A DNA stretch of 64,000 bases, taken from assembly GCA_013180625.2 (NCBI GenBank), contig SNVD02004627.1:1-64000 (forward strand), given 5' to 3'. This DNA is from Boswellia sacra. Lineage: Eukaryota; Streptophyta; Magnoliopsida; Sapindales; Burseraceae. The first letter of the stretch is position 1. Each line of letters starts with the position of its first letter. The position numbers and the translations under genes are program-made. Positions 1-12,300 of the stretch are shown here, piece by piece. Below the pieces are notes generated by a model, which was not told the DNA's origin, ran no database searches, and saw only the letters and a program-made list of their open reading frames with translations.

Positions 1-2663
1 GTGGTAATCTCTTCACAACTTTTTTAAACTCGTCAACCTGACCAGATGGCCGCATTTATCAAATCCAGACTAACTGTTAAAATTTCAGAAAATCTACATT
101 ATCACACGAAGAAGTTCAAATGCATAAATATCTTTCACCTTTAAGAGATATTCATCAACTCGAATCAAGTTGGGATACAAAAGCTTCAATAACTTTTTAA
201 CAGGCAGTGACATCATAGTGTAACCTGCTGCACAGCGTTCATCAAGTTGAGCATCAGCATACCCTCCTCGGAGCGGTGTTGACTTACAAAGTGCTAAACC
301 ATACAATGGCAAAAACTTCAGAGATTCAGGGTATATCATCCTGGCCCCCAAGCGATGCTGCACAGCATAGAGATTTCGATATTCCTTCAGAGCTTTGACA
401 ATCCTTAGTTGCACCGAATTTCGTGCATCTTCTAGCTTATGTGACAACGTTTTCTCAATTGCTGCAAATCAATTTAGTTCATTAACCGAAATTAAAAAAA
501 AAAAAAAAAAACAACCAAAGAGAACAAAACCATTGAACATGAAAACATTAGCATAGGAAGATCAACCCACCTAACCTACTAAATACAGATACAATGGCAC
601 CAGTGTCTGCCTGGCGGTACATCTCACTTAGGTCTGCAACAACTGGAGCCGCTAAAGTATGTACCCGGATTCGCCTTTCTCCACAAGATGCAGTGTATCT
701 TTTAATCGTTAAAGAAACAACAGTCACACATCTTTTTATATAAGACAATGCCTTCCACTCTTTTTCACACCAAAAAGTATCCTAACCAATATTTACAAGC
801 AAAAGCTTTCTTCTTTCATTAGTAAAAGACTGAAATCACTACTTTTGTTAATAAAAGAGTGAATCACTAATTACTTGAAGTTGACCATGGAAAAGAGGAA
901 GAAGGCCACAGCAAGGACTAAATTCCATATGGAAAATCTGAATGAGATATGAAATCAAATTTCAATCAGGGCAAAAGGACAGGAGATTCCATGCCCAATA
1001 TGAAATTCAGAACAAGAAACCCATTCAGATTGGGTCTGGTGATGATTCAAACGAAAAGAACATTGTGTTCTAATTTATTTTACAAGAAACAACCCCAAGT
1101 ACACAAATGCTAAAAAGGAGTTCTCTAACAAATAATCCAATTGAAAGGAAAAAAACCAACAATGATCAATGTAAAGCAATCTTAACAATTGGAAACACTT
1201 CTCTGTTTTCTCCATTTCCTATAACTTATGCGTTACTGATTATAAAGTTTCACAAGCTAACCATACAAAATCTAAAACTTAACAACATAAAATTATTTTC
1301 TGGTGTAAAATATACAGATGATTTTAGGGCATGAAATGGCATGCAGTCAAATTCTAAAGGAACCGTGCATAGAAATGAACTGAGTATATCCTTACTTAGC
1401 ACAAGCATAACACATTTCTTAGATATGCAGAGCCATATTTCATGAATTTATTTGTAGCCTGGTTGCCAAATTCAAGGAAACCTTTAACTCAAAAGGATAC
1501 AGCAAAGCAACTTGGAAATATACAGTCGGAGTGGTCAGTAATGTCTCTTCAAGAGACAATTGCATTGCATATGCTTTATCACAATCTACAGCTGGAAGTG
1601 CTAACAGATCGGTGGACCTTAGCATAAAGTTTCCATGATAAGACGTAAACCGAATCCCTAGAAGCACCAAAGACAAAAAAGAATCAGCTCTCTCCAAATG
1701 ATAATATAGATTATCCTGTGCATGTCTTCAATAGTACCGACCGTCAAGCAAAATTAGACTAACCCTTTCCACATCTTATGCGCATGACAGCTTCCCAAGC
1801 AGTTTCCCTTGTTAGATCTCGTGACAACTCATGAGTCAACTTCTTTCCATGAATGGATGACTGGAAATTTGGATAGTAATACACCTGGCCTCCAGTGTAT
1901 TTTGCTAAAGTACCTGCATGAAAAGATCTTACTAAAGAACATCAAATACTCATATCTTATATCACCTGTATTTTGCATAGAACTTCTACAGTCCAAGAAA
2001 TAAGAACTTATAAGAGATCTTAAAAGCCATTTTGAAGCGTAATTTAATTTTTTGATTATGTAAACAACTCTTTAGCAGACTTCATAACTGAACATGCCCA
2101 ACTCCTTATGCTGGCAATGGAACTAGAAGACTACGAAAGGCAACTCTAATTCAAAATCATCTTCAAAGTTATTGAAAATGTGGAAAAAAATTAATGCAAC
2201 GTACACACTATAAATCAAACAAGTTAAAAGTCAATAAATGATACAAATCTGCAGTAACAACACAATTCATCCTAACAATAAGATAATATAAGGTGGAGAA
2301 ATGCAAAGTACATAGGCAAAGACAAGGTAAAGTATCAAAAAGTCATAAATAAGATTAAAAATCAATTTTAATTCTGCTTTGATCCCATCAATATGAAACA
2401 GTCTATGCTAACAGAACTACCACATACCTAAGGAGGCTATATCGGTGTATTTGTCACTGAATGCATACACATTGACAGCGATCTGGTACTTGGTCAAATC
2501 AGCAGCCATTTGCTTGTAGAAGGGATCTTCAGGTATCCTTAATGCATGTTCTTTATCAGTTCCATACACACGAAGATCATCTCCCCGTAACTTTAAACGG
2601 CCAACACCGAGAGAAGGCAGGGTGTTCTGAAAAATTAGCAATTTTCCTCCTAGTCGACTCTGT

Positions 2664-2699
<36 letters not shown>

Positions 2700-5600
2700 A
2701 ATGACCAAAGTCACCAAACTAATTTATAATGCAGAATAAACAAATCAACAATATGGTGGAAATGAAATTGCTAAGAAACTCAATAATAATATAATCAATT
2801 GAAGAAGCTCAAAATGATTAGATAGGGGTAATATACAAACCATAACCATAAACGCCGCTTTAAGAGCTGGACCAAAAGCAGATTCTAAATTCACATTGTC
2901 CTGAAACATGGAGGGTAAGCTATCCAAGAATGTATCCACCACATCTCTAGATTCAGACAAGTTGACAAGGAGATCATCTGGCAACGGGACAAATATATCA
3001 TCCAGGTCAGAAACCACCATCATCTGAGGTTGTGTCAAAGATGACTGCATAGGCAAACCCACAAGTTATTCAGCAGTTATTTGTTTCAAACAGAAAAAAT
3101 GTTGAAATATACTAATTGAAAAAGAAAATAAAAGAAAAAAAAAACATGGTCACTTGCCTTCATATTATAAAAATGTATTGTGCTGTCAAAAGTGATAAAC
3201 CCAATCTGAGTTCTAGGGAAGCCGGGCAGGTCATCCAAACATGACTTGATAGTTTGAGCCACAACCTGCGAAGATTGTCTAAAGTCAAAATTCATGGTTG
3301 ATTCCATGAACCTACTGAATCATCATGCAGATGAGAGAGGAACCGTAACTAGAACACTCCTCAATCAGGTTATAGGAAACCTTCTTTTTTCTGTTTTCAC
3401 TGGGCAATAAAATAAACTAAAGCCCACAGGAAGACAGCCACACCATCTACCACCTTAGCCAAGAGTCAAGGGTGCACTTGCTAAACTTACCTTACTGGTG
3501 TCAGGACGTAACCAAAGCAATCCAACTATGGCCAATCCTATAGATGCCACATGTTGCAGAATGTATAATTATAAGTAAGCAAATGCTTAATAACCCAAAA
3601 GTTTTAGGTGGATCTAAGAAGCTGTCCTTCAGAACATACAACACCGAAAAAGTAGTGACCCACATGCCAACATTATACGCAATGCCAACTACTATATCCA
3701 ATAAACATTTGAAAATCATACATATATTAAACAAGGTAGCTCCGATATTTTATGGTTACATGATATAGTAGGAAGTGCTCACCTCAATCATACCACTCCT
3801 AACTGCAGATATTGATACATCAATGAGAAAGAAGTATAATGGTGGCATTGGAGGCCGCACCATATACTCAGTAGGAGCAACAAACTCCACACTACCCTTT
3901 GTAAGTTCAGGTCGCTGATCTAAATCAATTCTTCTGCCAGTGGCATCTAAATGGGCAAAATAATCACCAGGAACTAAACCAAAAAAAAAAAATGGAGTCA
4001 ATTGGCATCCATACCTAGCTCCAAAAAAGTTAATAAATTTATCATCCAAAACTCAAATGAGAAAAGTAGCAATCAAATAAAATAAATGAACGAACAAATT
4101 AGCATAATTGGTGAAAATCATATTCGACAATCAAAAGCAAGCATAAAGTTAGAGAACAATTAATTAAGACCGTCATCAAAACCGATCATGTTCTATCAGG
4201 CAGAGTAAGATTCCAAACATGAAAAATATGTATTAAAACAGAAAGAGGAACAGAATCTCTGGTAATGTTTCTCTTAAGCCAACATCACAATGTAAATAAT
4301 TTCAAGCACTATGACACAATCAATTAGAGTTGAAAGTAAATGCAAAAATCAACATAATGATCACAAGTTGCATTGCTGTTCTAAAATTGAAATGAAGGCC
4401 ATAATACAGATATCTTCAGAGCAAACAAATTTGATCTAACAGCATTTCAATCCCATAGTTCATCATTATTTAACGTGGAACCATCAGGTAATTGCATTCA
4501 AAACTTACAAGATGAAATCATTTAATCCCACCAAAATCTATATAAATAAATAAATTTAAACAAGAAGAAGGAAAGTACAAGAACTTGTAGGCACTTCATA
4601 TATCACAACCATCGGCATTAAACAATCTAGTAAATTAAAGGTTACTCTGTTTCATATCAGATCTTTGATTCTAGGAAGGTCTGATGTTTACCATCATTAA
4701 GTAATGAACAGATGTTGCAACGCCATTTTCGTCCAGCATCTGTAAATGTCACATATGGATTCACATATGTACGACATCTTCTACAACGAATAATGCCAGT
4801 TGAAGCGAAATTAACTATTGGCACTTCCTCCTGAATGGACAAAAATAACAATTAGAGAAAATAAAAATAAATTTTCTAATGAATGCTGAGTATAATACTT
4901 AAAATTTCAAGTTGGCATAATGGAAAGACACTAACCCCATCAGGAGCTTCAGCAAGGGGACAAACAACTGCTCCAAGAGGTAAATGCCACCTTGAAACTA
5001 AGGATGAGGAATTTGGTATAGCTGCAGTAGTGAGCCGTAGATATCTAGAGTGGCAATTCAGTGGGTACATCTCAGCAAATGAAGTTGGTTCCAAATCACC
5101 TTCCAATGGCCTTGGCAGCGTATTCAAATCAACCCCAGGTTCAATTGATCCTGGAAGAGACCCAAAAGAAAGAGAGCTGAACTCTTCAGCCAAGCCTTGC
5201 ATGACACCAACAGGTGGCCCTGAATTTTGTGAATGCAGGCCTGGTGGAGCTGCAGCCGCCATAGGTGGAACAAACCCTCCCTGATGAGGAGGAAAAGATG
5301 AAGCTGATGTTGGTGGGCCAGGAACATAACTTCCTGGATGAGAAGGAAAAGAAGAAGGCATAGTTGGCATTTGGGAAACTGCATTAGGCTGTGTAGTCAC
5401 ATATCCGGGCAAAGTGGCTCTTGCAGAAGGATATGATGAATCCACAGAGGTAAAAGAAGGCTGAGTATTTGACCGGGGAGCAGGCAGTGACAAATCTGAC
5501 AAGGAGTGAGGAACATTCATACCGGCCGGTGCAAAACTTGCTCTTTGAGGTGGAGATCCCATCGGTATTGAAGGTGGCTGTGGACGAAATGCAACTGGAG

Positions 5601-5991
5601 GAGTTGAAACTTGACCTGCAAGAGGCTGAACTGGTGGCAGACCCACAGCTGGAGCACGTGCTGTGGGAAATTGTGGTGTTGGAAATCGCTGGAAAGGTCC
5701 ACCAGCAGGTGGGACATATGTTGTTGATTGAGAAGATACAGATGGATCATTAAACCTTGGTGTTGGGGTAGGTCTGAAACCAGTGCTGTCTGATCCGACT
5801 GGCAACCCATATGACGTAAAGGGCACTGTACTCTGGGGAGCAGCAGGTGGCGTAGGTCTAAAACTAGAGCCCTCCGATCCAACCACAGGACCACCTGAAG
5901 AAAACGGTGTTACCGTTGGAGAAGCGGAAGCAAAAGGTGTAGTGGGAGGTCTTACAGGAAAACTTGGACGACCAGGATTTTCTGTCCCCAT
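1..5991 (-). CDS. SEC24: SEC24-like COPII coat protein (3' end outside window)
   Basis: SEC24 selects cargo in the inner COPII coat at ER exit sites, paired with SEC23. Coding exons on the minus strand, from splice sites and homology: 4936-5991, 4692-4830, 3783-3973, 3158-3265, 2841-3044, 2428-2659, 1764-1913, 1501-1657, 571-698, 139-461, then a partial one at 1 to about 37 or 49. Exon phases add up to 896 uninterrupted codons before the last intron. Residues 1-352 are a Pro/Ser/Gly-rich N-terminus. The Sec23/Sec24 zinc finger has C368, C371, C390 and C393. The trunk domain follows (FLIDVS, then the [17 protein letters not shown] stretch), then the beta-sandwich ([14 protein letters not shown]) and the helical domain ([14 protein letters not shown]). 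The gelsolin-like C-terminus should lie left of base 1. The ATG at 5989-5991 starts the family-typical Pro-rich leader. Oddities: a GC-AG intron after 3158, and a GG in place of AG at the last acceptor. The family call is firm; the paralogue (Arabidopsis SEC24 with long N-terminus, CEF group) is inference. Confidence 0.93.
2664..2698. repeat. (GA)n microsatellite in a SEC24 intron
   Basis: About sixteen GA units. On the coding (minus) strand this is a (CT)n tract ending in TTCACAG at the acceptor of the exon 2428-2659, so the microsatellite serves as that intron's polypyrimidine tract. Confidence 0.9.
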
Positions 5992-7227
5992 GGGTTTTGA
6001 TTAAAATTATCTGGTCTAATTAGTAGAATTAAGCTTCCATAACCTAAACCTGCCAAAACAAGCAAGTTAATATTTGCCAAGAAAAATAATTATTCATTTC
6101 ATATTATTCCCGAGTAAACCCTCAACAATTCAAGAAAACATATAAGGAATTGGGCACCCATGTGTGTGTGACACAGGTGAGGGATAATGCATCAAAGCTA
6201 CGACCAAGTAAGTAAAAGCTTAAAGCATGAAAATCTACTTATTTAGCTGCTAACAAGAAAGGTATAGTATCTTAGTCATGCAGGCAATAGGAAACAGCGA
6301 AGAACAAATCACAAGTTGAAGACTATGGAAGCAAAATCTTCAGATTTTTATTTGATTTTTTCTTTATTTGACATCTTTATATTCCCCTAAACACAAATTA
6401 TCCTTTGGCTATCAATACAAAACATATAGAAGTTATAACATTTTACGCCATTTAAGCAAACACAAATGTAACAAGAATAAGACAGCATCTTTATCTTCAT
6501 GATCAGCTACATTCAAAATGTCAAATTCCTTCACCACCAGGTAATTTCTTGGCAACAACATAAAGGAAAAAATAAATAAAGCCTTAAGAGTTATCTTATT
6601 TTCTAAACATCTAGTAATCGTTTGAACTAAATACAAACATGGTAGTCATCATTCACAATGGAATAAAATTATAAGTTTCGCACTTTGACTACCAAAAAGC
6701 TTGTGCTTCAATGACAAAACTGCGAGACAATAACCAGTAAACGAGTAGCAAAAGTCCAAAAAGTTGACCCTTCCTAGACAAATCGAAACATTGCAATGCC
6801 TCCATAATTGAACAGTAGCTAAGCTATTAATTTAAACGGGGCAGCTCAAAACGCCCTCATTATGCGTAAATCAACTTAATTGAACAAACTGTGACACAAA
6901 AGCCCATCTTGCTCGCCGCGTGATCCTCTGCAACCAGTTGCCAATTTCCCCAACCCAAATTCACTTTAAAAACTAACGACTCCAGCAGCTCAAATTCACT
7001 CACGAAAAACAATCACAACAAACACCCGGATGGCAGTTCCTCTTATTAACACGAATTCACGTAGAAATTGAAAATACCCAATTGAAAAATTCAATCACAA
7101 AACAAATCCCGTTGTACAAAAAGCACCAAAAACACAGATCAATGTGAAAGAAATCAATCAATCAATCAATCACACAATCACTCGCACACTGAAACGTAAA
7201 AATCAAGAAGAAGATTCAGATAATTAC

Positions 7228-7330
7228 CTGATCAGAAACTAAGTGGCGTGATAAACCCTAGAAAATTCTGGTTGACTGGAAGTAGAACTCCAGCAGCAGG
7301 AGCAACGACAATTATGAATGACCAGAATTG
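7228..7330 (-). other. 5' UTR exon of the SEC24-like gene
   Basis: A good donor (CAG then GTAATT) lies at 7228/7227 on the minus strand, and a matching acceptor (TTTTGGCAG) ends at 6050. This implies a leader intron of about 1.18 kb between a noncoding first exon and the ATG exon, which extends up to 6049. The intron holds no coding sequence. The upstream end of the exon (transcription start) is a guess. A telo-box-like AAACCCTA is seen at about 7253-7260 on the plus strand. Confidence 0.6.
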
Positions 7331-7582
7331 GCGAGAGACAGATTGAAAAATAAGTGAAAGCTTTGTTTCAGTAGCTTAATGAGTTGATAGAGACAAGGAA
7401 GAAGGCAAATAGATCGGAGTAGAGTTTGTAAAAGGAAAAGTTTGGAATTTAGATCCGAATCCGACAAGTAAACACATACCAAGTTGGAGATGGAGACGAA
7501 AAAGAAAAAAAAAATACAGCAACAACAACAACAACAATGAGAGACACGAACTATCATGGAGCAACCACTCGGATTCCACTGC

Positions 7583-7600
7583 CCGATCCGGCCCAAACCC
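7583..7600 (-). promoter_or_regulatory. Site II-type TGGGCC element upstream of SEC24
   Basis: On the minus strand the sequence reads TGGGTTTGGGCCGGATCGGG. It contains TGGGCC, the core of plant Site II elements common in promoters of housekeeping genes. It sits about 250-350 bp upstream of the inferred first exon. The motif is seen; its function is inference. Confidence 0.35.
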
Positions 7601-7619
7601 ATCTATTTTCTTTTTTTAT

Positions 7620-8623
7620 TTTTTTTGTTAATATACTATCTTATGATTTATAACTAACTTTTGATTTTGGGAAAGATTTACAGACGAGTAAAGATACTCT
7701 TCTTAAAACTTATGTCCAGAGGCGTAACTACAATATTTTCTTCACGTAGCTTAAAATTTATTCGTTAATGTTTAGTTTATAACTTAGTTTTGTTAAAAAA
7801 AGGTTTATATATATATATTATGTTAGGTAAAAAGATGTATATATTTATATTTATTTATATATTAAATTAAATTAAAATTTTGGAAAAAAATGAGAATAAC
7901 AAAAAATTATAATCTAGTAAATTGGATTTAGACGTGATTATATTTTATAATAAAATAATAATAAGAGAATAAATATCTTATATATACAAGATAATTTCAT
8001 TTTATATTTAGTGTAAGATCTTAAATGAATCTTTTAGTTCATTTTGGATGTGGTATAAAATTTTAAATGTATCTTTTTTATATAAATTTTTTATTCTTTC
8101 TTAAGTTTGGATGGGTTATGGATAAGAAATTTTATTTTAAAGTAAGGGTGTAAGAGTAATAATTTGAAGTTTTTATACCAAATCGGGCTTTTGTTCAAAA
8201 CATGGCTGGGCTGCCAACCCGTTGTTACGCCCCCACTTATGTTGAATCTCATCCTAAATAACGTGTTTTAAGTGATGTTATTTTATTAAATGGATAATGG
8301 TATCTCATGACTGCAAATGTCGTGACGACTGAAAAAAAAAAAAAAATCGACGAGTGGTAGCAATTCTGAAAAATAATTATATAAATTATAATAAATAGTA
8401 CCTTTATATCTATTAAAGTGAACAATACATTTTATTAGCTAAAACTCCACAAGATTTTAGGAAAATCTTAATGATAAAGCACATAATTATGATATGAATT
8501 TTAAGTCAAATCTTGACATGAAATCACAAAAAGAATATCTAATAACATCATAATTTTCAATAGTATTACATCAAATTTTAAAATAGTTTAAGAGTGCAAC
8601 ATTACACATGCAATAATCATGAA
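7620..8623. other. AT-rich intergenic DNA, no gene seen
   Basis: Very AT-rich sequence with runs of A and T and short TA repeats near 7805-7860. No reading frame of note, no tRNA-like or repeat structure that I can identify. Confidence 0.6.
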
Positions 8624-8630
8624 AATAATA

Positions 8631-9313
8631 GGAAAAATTGAGAAAATAGACAAAATTAAGGGCCCTTGATGAAAAATAGACACATCCTGAAAAATTTTCA
8701 TGTCATAGACACTTTCTTGACAAAAAGACCCAATTACCCTTATGTATTCAATTTTTTCTAAAGCCTTATTTCTCTCTCTTCAGACGACCGAAGAAGACAC
8801 TCGACACTCGAAAATAACTTGTCGAGTTATGTAATGTCGAGTGTCAAGTGTTTGTCGAGTGATGAATGTCGAGTGTCGAGTGTTTGTCGAGTGGTTAATG
8901 TCGAGTGTCGAGTGTTTGTCAATGTCGAGTGTCGAGTATTTGTCGAGTGGTGAATGTCGAGTGTCGAGTGTTTGTCGAGTGGTGAAATGTCGTGTGTCGA
9001 ATGGTGAAATGTCGTGTGTTGAGTGTCGGATATTTGTCGAGTGTCGAGTGTCGAGTTGTGTCGAGTGTCGAGTGTCGAGTCTTCGTGCGATATATAGCTC
9101 TAAATATATCATTACTTTTAATCTCTTTTTAGTCCCCATAGTTTGTAATTTGACAATTTCATCCCCGAAAAGAGTTGTGTCTGATACAAGTGATTAACTT
9201 CAAAGGGTATTTGAGTCTTTTTGTCAAGAAAGTGTCTATGGCATGAAAATTTTTCAGGATGTGTCCATTTTTCAATGAGATCCCCTAATTTTGTCCATTT
9301 TCTCAATTTTTCC
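8631..9313. mobile_element. Foldback/MULE-like element with about 112-bp inverted arms
   Basis: Bases 8631 to about 8742 and about 9202-9313 are inverted repeats of each other with only scattered differences; both outer ends read GGAAAAATTGAGAAAAT inward. The element is flanked by AATAATA at 8624-8630 and 9314-9320, a possible 7-bp target duplication, though the flank is low complexity. The interior is a GTCGAGT minisatellite with no real gene. The frames reading DTRHST on one strand and VECRV on the other are repeat translation. Long arms and lack of a transposase fit a foldback or non-autonomous Mutator-like element; the superfamily is unproven. Confidence 0.75.
8817..9085. repeat. 32-bp GTCGAGTG minisatellite inside the foldback element
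   Basis: The unit is about 32 bp, built from GTCGAGT submotifs (AATGTCGAGTGTCGAG, then TGTTTGTCGAGTGGTG). There are about six full or shortened copies, followed by a run of the bare GTCGAGT submotif near 9040-9080. Every submotif holds a TCGA. A related motif recurs at 47876-48020. Confidence 0.85.
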
Positions 9314-9320
9314 AATAATA

Positions 9321-12300
9321 AATAAAGACATTTAAAGTGTATTTGTTTGTGTTTCTCTATCGGTCAAAATAGTATTTTTAATAGCAAAAATTATTTTAAT
9401 TTTATTTTGTGTTATTTGATTGTTATAAAAAAAATATATGATAAATGATTAAAAAAACTATTTTATATATTTAACGAAAATCTCAAAATTCAAGCTTTTA
9501 GAGAAAACTGTTATTGAGCTTTTTTTATTTTTAAAATGTCAAAAGTACATTCGTAATCTTAAATATTTGATTTTATTTTTTCTTATAACGAAACTGTTTT
9601 TCAATAAATTAACTATAACAAGTATTTTATCAAATAATTAATAATTTTATAATAAAAACTATATTTTTAGAGAATCTCCTCTAATAGATCTACTTTAATA
9701 AGCTGAAGTGAGCTTTATGTAAACAAAACCGAATCCTTAATTTGAATTTAATTGAAGACGTAAAAAAAAAAATATCCAAAAAGGACAACGATAGTAAAAA
9801 ATTTATTATTGATAAGCGAAGAAAAGAACTCAAAATAACAGGGAGAATATAATAAATTTTTTTCACCAAAAGGCGGGTCGTTCTAATAAAAGACTTAAAT
9901 ACATTATTTCATATTAAATTTAAAATAAATCCCGAGAAATATATTATTACTCTTTATAGATTTATATTACAAATTGAAGTATCATCATTAATGACATTTC
10001 TTTAACAACTATTATTTGATGGGTAGGCTTTTATAAGTTAGGTCTCTTTATTTAAGCTTTTATACTAATTTACAACTGTTTACCTATTTCAATTCAATGA
10101 TGGTAATAAAACCCGCTGTGTTGTAATAAATGGATGGCTATGAATTAAATTTGGAGAAAAAAAAAATTACGTTATGATAACTTAACCCTTGTTTAATAGA
10201 TATAAATTATATAATTACGTATTTATATATCTGCCGAATCTAGCGGTTTGGAAAGATAAGTTTGATTAAAATTAAAAATATTATTTAAATTGCTGTAATC
10301 AAAAGTTTGGAGATTGAAAGTAATCTCAAGTAAAAGCAATTTAAATCATGATGGTTTCACTTAAATAAATATAATTAGTTGAAACTTTTCGTTAAATTAA
10401 AATAATAGTAATCCATAATATCAGATTCAGTTAATCTCCATAGCGATTGTCATCAAGTTGGCAATAAAAGATTGTGACAATGAAATTAGATATTTTTTTA
10501 TTACATATTTATTGTGGCTAGTAAATTTTAACAAAATCTACGAGTTATTTTACGTGAGGTTTGAAAAATTTGCATCAATAAAAGAAATATATAATATTTT
10601 AGATTGTATTTTTTTTCCTCATTTGCTATATATTGCGTAGACAATGACATCAAAGTATCAGATTCAAGCCAGTCAAATTGTCAATAAAAATATTATCTTA
10701 AAAACATGGCATGTCACATAATAATGACATATTTGATAAAAACATCTTTTTTAACTAAAATATTTTGAGATAAATCCAAAGATACATATCAATATTTTAG
10801 AAGATATCTTATATGTTCTCATATGAACTAATAAAACCGATATATTAATAAAAGTTATAATAGTGAAGTGATATTTTTGAAGATGTTAAAATAAAAAGTC
10901 AAACACCATTTCCGTCTGTAATTGGATCAAAATTTGTTGATAGTTATTTATATTATCTCTATGTATATGTAGACGTCTTATTGGAAAAGAATTTTTTTTT
11001 TATATATATATTTTTTAATAGACAAGATGGAGAACTGATTTATGTACTTCACTAAGAAAATCTCAGGCAATTATGATTTTTTTTTTTTCATGTAAAGGCC
11101 GGCTTGTACTGAACAATTGGGCATGGGCTACAGTAAGCTTGTCGTCGTGTGACCCAAGTAGACCCAATGGGCTTTATAGTGAACAATTTGGATCTTCTTT
11201 GAATGGCCTTGTGGTTTCTGGGCTTCCAATTACCTGTTCTACAAACTCCAATTGAAGTAGGATAGTTGTGTTGAGTATTCACCAAGTAATCAACAACTAA
11301 ATGAATCAATCAATATCGACATCAAAATCAAAAGGTCAATAGAAGAACCGACCAATGTGATAGGGCCAATCAGCATTGAAATTTGAAGAGCCATCAATAG
11401 TGTAGCATGTCAATTTCAGAAGAGTTTAACAAATGGTCAATCACTCATATTCTCCTCACAAACCTAGTTATTAGCCATGTGCCAGCGCCACTTACTTTCT
11501 TCTAATATTATTATTGAATGCATGCACTTGCTTTGAACATCATACACTCTAATCATTAGACATAATCACTAGTGTAAGTAACTCCAAGTGACAAGTCCTA
11601 CTTGGATTATCCCCAACATTTCTTTTTTATAATCTTATTAAAGACTACAGCAAATCTTACTGCATATCTTTCTAGTAAGATTTGCGCCAGTCTCTTAAGA
11701 GTGCTATTTATAATTTTCAAAACTTTCATAAACCTCCCCTACGACTACCATATTCTATTAAATTTCACACATATTATGGTTGAATGATAAGAATAGTTTG
11801 TGGAATTTTCAAAATTATAAGTCCTCTTCTCTCTTACTTAATTTTTAAAAACTTATAAAAATATTCTTATTTTTAATCACATTTTCAAAAATAATTTCGC
11901 AATAAAAGAAAATTCACACTATAGGTTTATACTTGGCAGCCCGAGAACCATAAAGGTATCAAGTATAGTAACTATTTGACATCTCTGAAGATAGAACTAT
12001 AGAGTAGTCCAAGGAAGGATATGATACGTATTTTTTAATAAGTGGGATTATTTAAAAAAAAAGTACTTAAAACAAGGTTATTTTAAAAAAATTTGCCGTT
12101 AATTTATTAGATAGGAATTGAATGACTATCAATGTGGACTTCGGGAAATGCCTACTCATTTAATGTTTGATGGTATACAAGCTGGTGTTTACTGAGCACA
12201 CCAATTGGGAGCCAGCCAGATAGACACCAAGTCGAAAGCCTAGACTACGCTGGCCCTGCCTGTGCCTTGAGTAGTTAACAAGCATTTCAATCCCGGAAAA

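Noticed and set aside
4883..5894. Plus-strand and second minus-strand frames over the SEC24 Pro-rich exon
   Set aside because: Shadows of the Pro/Ser/Gly-rich N-terminus; exon phases support only the frame starting at 5991.
8780..9197. Long overlapping open frames on both strands with repeated short peptides
   Set aside because: They are translations of the 32-bp minisatellite; a stop-free repeat gives open frames on both strands without coding.
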